Source: Clostridiales bacterium UBA1742 (GTDB taxonomy: Bacteria; Bacillota; Clostridia; TANB77; CAG-508). From it: 9,885 bases of DNA. The position numbers and the translations under genes are program-made. Below the pieces are notes generated by a model. The model was not told the DNA's origin. It searched no databases and worked only from the letters and a program-made list of their open reading frames with translations. Shown here one piece after another: positions 1 to 4,758 of the stretch (positions are counted from its first letter, which is position 1; the number at the start of each line of letters is the position of its first letter). The stretch covers positions 1-9,885 of the forward strand of contig DCHW01000010.1 in assembly GCA_002314935.1 (NCBI GenBank), in the 5' to 3' direction.

Positions 1-49
1 ACATCATTGACTAACCTACATATTTTCTCCTTTCTATTCCATAAAGAAT

Positions 50-79
50 TTGACTTCTTACAATAAAAAGTGGTATAAT
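50..79 (+). promoter_or_regulatory. strong sigma-A-type promoter with extended -10
   Basis: TTGACT at 50-55 and a perfect TATAAT at 74-79 are separated by 18 nt, with TGG directly before the -10 (71-73). Transcription should begin near 86. No protein-coding gene starts between here and the terminator at 120-154, so the promoter appears to drive a very short RNA or an attenuated leader for the ATPase operon. Confidence 0.65.
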
Positions 80-80
80 G

Positions 81-119
81 TTACTAACAATAATTTTGGG
101 GAAAGTTAGTTGTTAGTAA
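81..119. repeat. perfect 10-bp inverted repeat at the transcription start
   Basis: TTACTAACAA (81-90) and TTGTTAGTAA (110-119) are exact reverse complements with a 19-nt spacer. The left arm overlaps the predicted start site of the 50-79 promoter. It could therefore be a DNA operator with two half-sites; part of the arm would also be present in the RNA. Confidence 0.6.
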
Positions 120-154
120 GCATTTCGGGTAATTGTCACCTGGAATGTTTTTTT
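86..154 (+). ncRNA. candidate short RNA (about 65-70 nt) or attenuated leader upstream of the ATPase gene
   Basis: The stretch is bounded by a strong promoter and by a terminator-like hairpin. That hairpin pairs 121-130 with 138-147 (10 bp including two G-U pairs, 7-nt loop) and is followed by seven T residues at 148-154. No start codon with a ribosome binding site lies in between. The ATPase gene has its own promoter about 90 nt further on, so this may be a free-standing small RNA. Alternatively it is a leader whose terminator limits read-through into the operon. No known RNA family was recognised, and expression is inferred from the signals only. Confidence 0.45.
120..154 (+). terminator. 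intrinsic terminator of the short upstream transcript
   Basis: The stem pairs 121-130 with 138-147, with G-U wobbles at two positions, a loop of AATTGTC and a run of seven T. G120 and T148 could add a wobble pair. Confidence 0.6.
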
Positions 155-242
155 ATTGATGAAGTTATTATACAAAATAAAATGCAAAATGTCAAGAAAA
201 ATAAAAAAGTGGAGAAATAAATCACCAAGAAACAAGAAAATG

Positions 243-271
243 TTGACAAAAACAAAAAAATGTGATATAGT
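243..271 (+). promoter_or_regulatory. extended -10 promoter of the ATPase-Abi operon
   Basis: A perfect TTGACA (243-248), a 17-nt spacer and TATAGT (266-271) preceded by TGA make a strong extended -10 promoter. The start site would be near 278, giving a leader of about 20 nt with an AAAGGAG ribosome binding site at 286-292. A CTAAC motif at 273-277 lies directly after the -10, as at the 50-79 promoter. Confidence 0.7.
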
Positions 272-299
272 GCTAACTGAAAAATAAAGGAGAAAAGAT

Positions 300-1535
300 A
301 TGTTTAATAAGATTATTATAGAAAATATTTTAGGAATAAATAATGAAATAGAATTGAATTTTATGTCTACTCCAAAAAAGAAAGAAAAGAAAGACACTAT
401 TATAGAAATAGAACCCAATATCAATGTAAATAAAGTGGCAGGAATAATTGGTGCAAATGCTTCAGGAAAATCTAGTATAATACATTCTTTATTAGAATTA
501 AGGATATTTTTAGCACAATATAAAATTATAGAAACTGCTAAAGAAAAGAATGATGATAAAATGTTAAAATATATTTCTAATAGATTTTTGCCAGAAAGAA
601 ATTTAGAAAACCTAGAAAAGGATAGTAAAATTGTATTAGAAATGTATATTCCTAGAGGTGAAGTTCCAGGATATTATACATATTCATTAATTTATAATGA
701 TAAAACGTTAAATGAAAAATTAATTTATAGAAAAAAGTATAAATCTAAAAAAGAAATTATTATAGAAGATTTCTGCACTGATACCAAAAGAAGTGATATA
801 GGATATAAATGTTTTTATAAAGATAGTATATTAAAAGATTATGGAGATGTAGGAAAACAATTAGTAAATAAATTCAATGAAACAATAAAGTATTATAATA
901 CATTTTATCAATATTATATAGGTGATTATATTTATCCGATAGGAATAGATGATATAGATTATATTAACATGAAGGAAACTATAGAGTTTATTAAGAAAAA
1001 TGAAGATATTATTATAAAACTATTAAAAATTGTAGATTCAAAAATTATTGGTGTTGGTTTTGAAAAGGATGAGGATGGCGATGAAGTTGTTAAATTTAAA
1101 ACTAATAAAAAAGTTAAGTTAAATATATGGGATTTATCAACAGGAACAAGAAGAATATTGCAATTATTAATAACAATAATAAAAACTATAGAGAATAACG
1201 GTATAATGCTTTGTGATGAAATTGAAACTGCATTACATAAAGAGTTAGTACAATTAATAATTCAATTATATTTAAAAAATAATAATTATAGCCAATTAAT
1301 TTTTACTACTCATGCTCCAGAGATTTTGGATCAGAGTAATATGCGAAATGACCAAAAATTTTACTTAAGTTGTATAAATGAGAAAGTATTTATCAAGAAA
1401 GTTTCAGAAATAAATTCTAGATCAGATTATAGTATTAGTAAAAATTATTATATAGACAATAGATTTAAACCTCAACCTGGAAAGGAAGAAATTGAAGAAT
1501 TTTGCAATTATATAATAAATAAAACAACGGAATAA
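300..1535 (+). CDS. ABC/AAA-type ATPase of an abortive-infection-like operon
   Basis: This 411-residue protein looks like the single-chain ABC-type ATPases (AAA_15/AAA_21, RloA- or OLD-like) common in defence loci. Visible motifs in order are a Walker A GANASGKS at 51-58, an ABC-signature-like LSTGTRR at 279-285, a Walker B IMLCDEIE at 302-309 with D306/E307, and a switch-histidine segment TTHAPEILDQ around 336-345. The roughly 200 residues between Walker A and the signature form a lid or coiled region, with no zinc hook seen. There is no TOPRIM nuclease domain, so this is not a full OLD nuclease; an effector is probably supplied in trans. The start is set by AAAGGAG at 286-292. The Abi_2/HEPN gene begins 14 nt after its stop, so the ATPase plausibly senses infection or restrains that partner. 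The partnership is inference; the ATPase assignment is firm. Confidence 0.88.
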   Translation: MFNKIIIENILGINNEIELNFMSTPKKKEKKDTIIEIEPNINVNKVAGIIGANASGKSSIIHSLLELRIFLAQYKIIETAKEKNDDKMLKYISNRFLPERNLENLEKDSKIVLEMYIPRGEVPGYYTYSLIYNDKTLNEKLIYRKKYKSKKEIIIEDFCTDTKRSDIGYKCFYKDSILKDYGDVGKQLVNKFNETIKYYNTFYQYYIGDYIYPIGIDDIDYINMKETIEFIKKNEDIIIKLLKIVDSKIIGVGFEKDEDGDEVVKFKTNKKVKLNIWDLSTGTRRILQLLITIIKTIENNGIMLCDEIETALHKELVQLIIQLYLKNNNYSQLIFTTHAPEILDQSNMRNDQKFYLSCINEKVFIKKVSEINSRSDYSISKNYYIDNRFKPQPGKEEIEEFCNYIINKTTE

Positions 1536-1549
1536 AGAGTAGGTGCAAA

Positions 1550-2500
1550 ATGTATAAAGAATTAAAACCAATGCTTGCAGCAAATGAATTAATAGAACAT
1601 CTTAGTGAAAAAGGTGTTAAATTTGATATGATTAGTAAAGAGAATGCTCAAAAATATTTAGAAGAAAATAATAATTATTTCAAATTATCATCATATAGAA
1701 AGAGTTTTTCAAAATATGATAAAGGAGATAATATAGGTAAATATATTAATTTGGATTTTAAGATGTTAATAGATTTATCTATAATTGACATGAGAATTAG
1801 AAAAACTATGTTAAGTATAGTTTTAGATTTAGAACATTATACAAAGGTTAAATTATTATCAATAATTGAGAATGAAAATAAAGACGGTTATACAATAGTA
1901 GAGGATTATTTACAGTATTTAAAAGATAATAACGAGTATGAATATTTAGAAAATGAATTGCATAAAAATAAAACAGGAACATATTGTGGAGATTTAGTAA
2001 CAAAATATGATGAAGAATATCCGATTTGGGTTTTTCTAGAAATAATTCCATTTGGTAGATTAATTAAATTTTATAGATATGTTGCAGAAAAACTACAGAA
2101 TAGAAAAATGATAGATGAGTCATATATGCTAATGGATGTAAGAGAACTAAGAAATGCTTGTGCACATAATAATTGTATTATAAATGATTTAAAAGCTAAT
2201 ACATCTAAGTATTCTGCAAATTATAGAGTGCAAAATGAAGTAGCCAAAACAGGTATTTCGAAGAAAGTAAGAGATAACAAATTATCAAATATAAGGATAA
2301 AGCAATTAATTACATTATTATATTTAAATAAAAATATAACAACAAGTGAAGGAATATTAAGATATCAAGCAAAAATTTTAAATGAATTAAAAGATAGAAT
2401 TGAACACCATATTGATTATTATAATACTAATGAACTTATCCAAACTAGTTTGAATTTCTTGAATAAAATTATTGACAATTGGTATAATAATAACATATAA
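1550..2500 (+). CDS. Abi_2-family (AbiD/AbiF-like) HEPN protein, putative RNase effector
   Basis: A 316-residue protein with the layout of the Abi_2 family (PF07751). The N-terminus has KPMLAANELIEHLSEKG followed by a conserved NNYFKLSSYRKSF block (41-53). A central helical segment with LDFKMLIDLSIIDMRIRKTM (68-87) comes next, then the HEPN motif RNACAHNN with R201 and H206 in R-x4-H spacing. That motif is the usual metal-independent RNase centre of HEPN toxins, and nothing in it looks inactivated. Family members abort phage infection by cleaving RNA. The gene starts 14 nt after the ATPase stop behind AGAGTAGGTG, so the two are co-transcribed and probably act together. Its last codons contain a consensus promoter aimed at a short structured RNA. 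The family call is firm; the actual target and trigger are unknown. Confidence 0.87.
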   Translation: MYKELKPMLAANELIEHLSEKGVKFDMISKENAQKYLEENNNYFKLSSYRKSFSKYDKGDNIGKYINLDFKMLIDLSIIDMRIRKTMLSIVLDLEHYTKVKLLSIIENENKDGYTIVEDYLQYLKDNNEYEYLENELHKNKTGTYCGDLVTKYDEEYPIWVFLEIIPFGRLIKFYRYVAEKLQNRKMIDESYMLMDVRELRNACAHNNCIINDLKANTSKYSANYRVQNEVAKTGISKKVRDNKLSNIRIKQLITLLYLNKNITTSEGILRYQAKILNELKDRIEHHIDYYNTNELIQTSLNFLNKIIDNWYNNNI

Positions 2501-2501
2501 T
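2472..2501 (+). promoter_or_regulatory. full-consensus promoter inside the 3' end of the Abi gene
   Basis: TTGACA (2472-2477) and TATAAT (2496-2501), 18 nt apart, match the sigma-A consensus in all 12 bases. The promoter is embedded in the codons for the last residues DNWYNNNI and the stop. Transcription would start around 2508-2511, just beyond the Abi stop codon. AT-rich codons could create such a match by chance, but the position directly before a hairpin and terminator favours function. Confidence 0.6.
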
Positions 2502-2508
2502 ATATATT

Positions 2509-2570
2509 GTAGAGAAAAAGAGTGATCTTTTGCGGAGCTATGTTCTTAGAGCGTGGCTCTATTTTTCTTT
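2509..2570 (+). ncRNA. candidate small structured RNA (about 60 nt) directly downstream of the Abi/HEPN gene
   Basis: The region between the consensus promoter at 2472-2501 and the T-tract at 2562-2572 holds no ORF with a ribosome binding site. It can fold into two hairpins. AAAAGA (2516-2521) pairs with TCTTTT (2526-2531) around a GTGA loop, and TAGAGC (2547-2552) pairs with GCTCTA (2556-2561) around a 3-nt loop at the terminator. Small RNAs next to Abi-family HEPN genes have been reported as antitoxin-like partners, which makes this a candidate partner RNA for the HEPN protein. A simpler reading is the 3' untranslated region and terminator of the operon. No sequence match to a known RNA family is claimed. 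Confidence 0.45.
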
Positions 2571-2572
2571 TT
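2547..2572 (+). terminator. intrinsic terminator of the ATPase-Abi operon and candidate small RNA
   Basis: A 6-bp stem TAGAGC/GCTCTA with loop GTG is followed by TTTTTCTTTTT. GGAGC at 2534-2538 can also pair with GCTCT at 2556-2560, offering an alternative, mutually exclusive fold. Confidence 0.7.
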
Positions 2573-2610
2573 AATCAATAATTATCAAAAAAAATTAAGT
2601 AATATATTAG

Positions 2611-2648
2611 AAAGTGTGAAAATGATTTTTGTCAATTTCACACTTTTT
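2611..2648. terminator. hairpin between convergent genes, possible bidirectional terminator
   Basis: AAAGTGTGAAA (2611-2621) and TTTCACACTTT (2636-2646) form a perfect 11-bp stem. An A-A mismatch and TGA/TCA pairs extend it inward, leaving a 6-nt loop. It is followed by T residues on the plus strand and a looser T-rich tail on the minus strand. It lies between the rightward Abi operon and the leftward gene ending at 2714. Confidence 0.5.
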
Positions 2649-2713
2649 CCAATTATAATACAAACCTTATTCAACCTTAACACTCATTGCAAAAGCATTA
2701 AAGTCCAAATTAA

Positions 2714-3004
2714 CTATTTATCCAAACATCCAACAATAAGTTCAATTCCATCACAAAATCCATTTCTATAATATTTTTCTTGCCAGTAACCAATGTAATC
2801 CATCAAATTATCATCCAAAGCATTAAGTTGTTTTTGAACATACTTACGATTTTGTTTAGGAATATTCTTTAGAATAAGTTCACTAATCTCATCAAATTCA
2901 ATAGTATGTTTTCTATCTTCTTTATCTGTATAAGCCAATACAGTATCTTCTCTAAAAACAAACCAATCATTTAAAATATCATCGCTAATTTTTCTATAAT
3001 TCAT
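2714..3004 (-). CDS. small hypothetical protein (96 aa)
   Basis: The start is the ATG at 3004 (MNYRKISDD), because GGAGG at 3013-3017 sits 8 nt before it. A longer frame would begin at a TTG that overlaps this ribosome binding site. The protein is soluble and charged, with no membrane segment and no catalytic motif that I recognise. It has predicted helices and a C-terminal EKYYRNGFCDGIELIVGCLDK block. That ending resembles a helical tail seen in many small clostridial proteins of unknown function (a DUF6809-like feel), but this is only an impression. The gene converges on the Abi operon and stops with TAG. No clear promoter was found upstream. No function is proposed. Confidence 0.7.
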   Translation of the reverse strand: MNYRKISDDILNDWFVFREDTVLAYTDKEDRKHTIEFDEISELILKNIPKQNRKYVQKQLNALDDNLMDYIGYWQEKYYRNGFCDGIELIVGCLDK

Positions 3005-3071
3005 TATAAAAACCTCCAAATTTTCTAATATTGATAGTTATAAGAGTTTTAATATAATTAGATTCTTAAAT

Positions 3072-3100
3072 TTAATTATTTTTTGAAACTAAATAATTAA
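3072..3100. repeat. 10-bp inverted repeat (first of three hairpins)
   Basis: TTAATTATTT (3072-3081) and AAATAATTAA (3091-3100) are perfect complements with a 9-nt loop. The stem is purely A-T and therefore weak. Confidence 0.5.
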
Positions 3101-3104
3101 GGAA

Positions 3105-3132
3105 ACAAAATTTTTTTATTAAAAAATTTTGT
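3105..3132. repeat. 12-bp inverted repeat (second of three hairpins)
   Basis: ACAAAATTTTTT (3105-3116) and AAAAAATTTTGT (3121-3132) are perfect complements with loop TATT. Confidence 0.55.
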
Positions 3133-3135
3133 ATA

Positions 3136-3170
3136 CTGAGGCTGTAACAAACAAGTTTTAACAGCCTCAG
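3136..3170. repeat. GC-richer 10-bp inverted repeat (third hairpin)
   Basis: CTGAGGCTGT (3136-3145) and ACAGCCTCAG (3161-3170) pair perfectly around a 15-nt loop. It is the strongest stem in the gap between the small minus-strand gene and the tRNA fragment. The plus side has no T-tract; the minus side runs into a T-rich stretch after TATACAAAA. A terminator reading toward the left is possible but poorly formed. Confidence 0.55.
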
Positions 3171-3174
3171 CAAC

Positions 3175-3194
3175 TGGGTAGATTTTGGGTAGAT
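3175..3194. repeat. paired 9-mer TGGGTAGAT, possible integrase arm sites
   Basis: TGGGTAGAT occurs at 3175-3183 and 3186-3194, 11 bp start to start, so both copies face the same side of the helix. The pair lies about 120 bp left of the tRNA fragment. Short direct repeats with this phasing are typical arm-type sites for tyrosine integrases or sites for excisionases. Between here and the fragment (3195-3312) no gene or other clear signal is seen. Confidence 0.45.
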
Positions 3195-3312
3195 AAGCTT
3201 CAAAAAATACCCTAAAAAGACACAAATGTTCAGTAATCAAAAATCCTTGTAACTATATAAATACCAACGAAAACTCTAAATTTCACAAAACCTCAAAAAG
3301 TCGTCAGCCCCC

Positions 3313-3358
3313 GCTCATAACCCGAAGGTCGTAAGTTCGAGTCTTACCCCCGCAACCA
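3313..3358 (+). other. 3' fragment of initiator tRNA-fMet(CAU), candidate attachment-site core
   Basis: The stretch reads as the 3' half of a tRNA. It has an anticodon loop CTCATAA (3314-3320, anticodon CAT at 3316-3318) and anticodon-stem strand CCCGA. The T arm is GTAAG-TTCGAGT-CTTAC (3331-3347). The 3' acceptor strand CCCCGCA (3348-3354), discriminator A3355 and encoded CCA (3356-3358) complete it. The CCC of the anticodon stem and A at position 72 (A3354) mark an initiator tRNA. The 5' half is absent: the bases before 3313 do not pair with CCCGA and no D arm is seen. Such fragments are left when an element integrates at the anticodon loop or 3' half and restores the tRNA at its other end. 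By orientation, the intact gene should lie to the left, outside the window. Confidence 0.85.
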
Positions 3359-3363
3359 TAATG

Positions 3364-3402
3364 AAATAAGCATTTTGTAGAAATACAGAGTGCTTATTTT
3401 TT
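3364..3402 (+). terminator. intrinsic terminator behind the tRNA fragment
   Basis: AAATAAGCA (3364-3372) pairs with TGCTTATTT (3391-3399). Inner TGTA/TACA pairs extend the stem and T residues follow to 3402. It sits where a tRNA gene's own terminator is expected. Confidence 0.75.
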
Positions 3403-3406
3403 ACGT

Positions 3407-3427
3407 TTTGACCACTTATTTGACCAC
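3407..3427. repeat. paired 9-mer TTTGACCAC, possible integrase arm sites
   Basis: TTTGACCAC occurs at 3407-3415 and 3419-3427, 12 bp start to start, to the right of the tRNA fragment. The 10-mer TTTTGACCAC recurs at 7794-7803 near the start of the integrase gene, and GACCACTT recurs at 6321-6328. The second copy overlaps the likely -35 of the next gene. Confidence 0.45.
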
Positions 3428-3446
3428 AACCAGAACGAGATATAAT
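3419..3446 (+). promoter_or_regulatory. putative promoter of the membrane-protein gene
   Basis: A perfect TATAAT at 3441-3446 is preceded by TTTGAC (3419-3424, 16-nt spacer) or TTGACC (3420-3425, 15-nt spacer). The -35 lies within the second TTTGACCAC repeat, so any protein bound to that repeat would compete with RNA polymerase. Confidence 0.45.
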
Positions 3447-3514
3447 AGAATAATTGTAGCATAATGGAAAAAAATGTGAATTTGTGATAATATTCTATTG
3501 GAGGACTAAGATAT

Positions 3515-4693
3515 ATGATTGAAATATTGGAATACATATTTTTTGGAGTAATTCATTTTTTAGTAATCACTTTAGAATTTATGGACTATATAGAGAACTC
3601 ATTAATTGGATTATTAGTAGTATTTTTTGTTGGTATTGCATTATGGGAAAGAAAATTTATAAAAATGTATCTTGATATTGCTAAAACGTTCATAAAGATG
3701 ATTTTTTCAAGCTTTGGAATAATTTTATTTGGAGTAATGGCTAGTTATTATTGTTTTACTATTATAGCTTTTGAAGAAAAAATTAGTATAATATTTATTA
3801 TAATTACATTATGTTTGTTTTTCAAAGATTTATTTGAATTTATGACTAATTCAATAATAGATGAAAATAAGAAAACTATTAATTCAATTTTAGAAATCTG
3901 TAAATCAATATTTATATTAATTTTTTATAGATTAATTTACATGATAGAACTAAGAAATTTTAGCGAGTTTAATTATTTATTGTATAGTTTGATTTTTATA
4001 CCTGTAATTGCTCTTGTAATTATAATGATGAAAATATTGACATCAGTAGAAACATTAACGGCAAAATTTAGTAAATATGAAAAACTTGAAGATATAGAAT
4101 ACTTAAAATTATTCCTAAGAACACTTTTAAAAGTTAAAAGTATTAACAATACAAATAAAATAATAAATGATTTTTTTGCAAATAATAAGAAAAAAACATA
4201 TAAGGAAGTTTTGCAACAAATGCCAATTCATAAAGATAGCAAATTAAATACTAAAAAAGGTAAGCGAATCAAAGAAGAAAATAATAAGCTGAATGTTAGA
4301 ACTATATGGTTTATAATATGGATTGCAAATATTTTAAATGCTGTGTATATTATAATAGAAAAGCGATTTTTAAATAGCAATTTTAGTTTCAGTTATTATT
4401 GGACATTGTTTATTTTAAGTATCTATTTTATTGCTGATTTAATGAAAATGTATAAAATCAAGTGTCAGTATGATTTTATTATATATCTGGTAATTGCTAT
4501 TGTAGAATATCTTATACTTATTATTTATTATTTTCAGATACAAGATGGGAGACTGTCAAATATGTTGTTTTTAGTCGCCGTATATATAGTTTTTGCATTA
4601 TTGTTTAGAAAAAATAAAAGAATAAGTTTTTTGAATATGCCAGCAATATCAAAAGAAAATTTTTTTGGATTACCTCCTAAAGATAAAATATAA
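3515..4693 (+). CDS. multi-pass membrane protein of unknown function (392 aa)
   Basis: The start is the ATG at 3515, 10 nt after GGAGG (3500-3504). Hydrophobic segments lie near residues 8-25, 30-46, 60-82, 90-104, 129-145 and 153-172. A hydrophilic, lysine-rich, probably cytoplasmic stretch follows (about 175-262), then four more segments near 263-281, 293-310, 320-341 and 348-364, with a short charged C-terminus. That gives about ten membrane spans in a 6 + 4 split around a soluble domain. I recognise no transporter signature, Walker motif or protease motif. The next gene in the same direction begins 65 nt after the stop but has its own possible promoter. Position beside a tRNA integration scar suggests element cargo. 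Membrane proteins paired with cytoplasmic ATP-binding sensors occur in defence systems, but no specific role is supported here. Confidence 0.78.
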   Translation: MIEILEYIFFGVIHFLVITLEFMDYIENSLIGLLVVFFVGIALWERKFIKMYLDIAKTFIKMIFSSFGIILFGVMASYYCFTIIAFEEKISIIFIIITLCLFFKDLFEFMTNSIIDENKKTINSILEICKSIFILIFYRLIYMIELRNFSEFNYLLYSLIFIPVIALVIIMMKILTSVETLTAKFSKYEKLEDIEYLKLFLRTLLKVKSINNTNKIINDFFANNKKKTYKEVLQQMPIHKDSKLNTKKGKRIKEENNKLNVRTIWFIIWIANILNAVYIIIEKRFLNSNFSFSYYWTLFILSIYFIADLMKMYKIKCQYDFIIYLVIAIVEYLILIIYYFQIQDGRLSNMLFLVAVYIVFALLFRKNKRISFLNMPAISKENFFGLPPKDKI

Positions 4694-4708
4694 TAATATT
4701 TTAAATAG

Positions 4709-4737
4709 TTGGTTTTTCTAAATAAATATAGTATAAT
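4709..4737 (+). promoter_or_regulatory. weak putative promoter before the AlbA/GHKL gene
   Basis: A perfect TATAAT at 4732-4737 lies 17 nt after TTGGTT (4709-4714), a poor -35. Read-through from the membrane-protein gene is equally possible, since no terminator hairpin was seen in the 65-nt gap. Confidence 0.4.
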
Positions 4738-4758
4738 ACAAAGGAATGAGGTGGAGAA

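Noticed and set aside
81..154. Type III toxin-antitoxin RNA with tandem repeats
   Set aside because: There are no tandem repeats of antitoxin-unit length, and the downstream gene is an ATPase rather than a ToxN-type nuclease.
113..424. Minus-strand open frame of about 100 codons
   Set aside because: It covers the promoter and start of the ATPase gene, has the phenylalanine/isoleucine-rich look of an AT-rich antisense frame, and lacks a ribosome binding site.
2553..2771. Plus-strand open frame of 72 codons
   Set aside because: It starts inside the terminator hairpin, has no ribosome binding site, and runs through a second hairpin into the end of the convergent gene.
3300..3358. Complete tRNA gene
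   Set aside because: No D arm or 5' acceptor strand is present, and the bases before the anticodon loop do not pair with CCCGA.
3313..3440. Minus-strand open frame reading through the tRNA fragment (ending in LELTTFGL), as in integrase 3' ends that overlap tRNA genes
   Set aside because: The upstream part shows no recombinase motifs and no start, so it is just the reverse complement of the tRNA and its flank.
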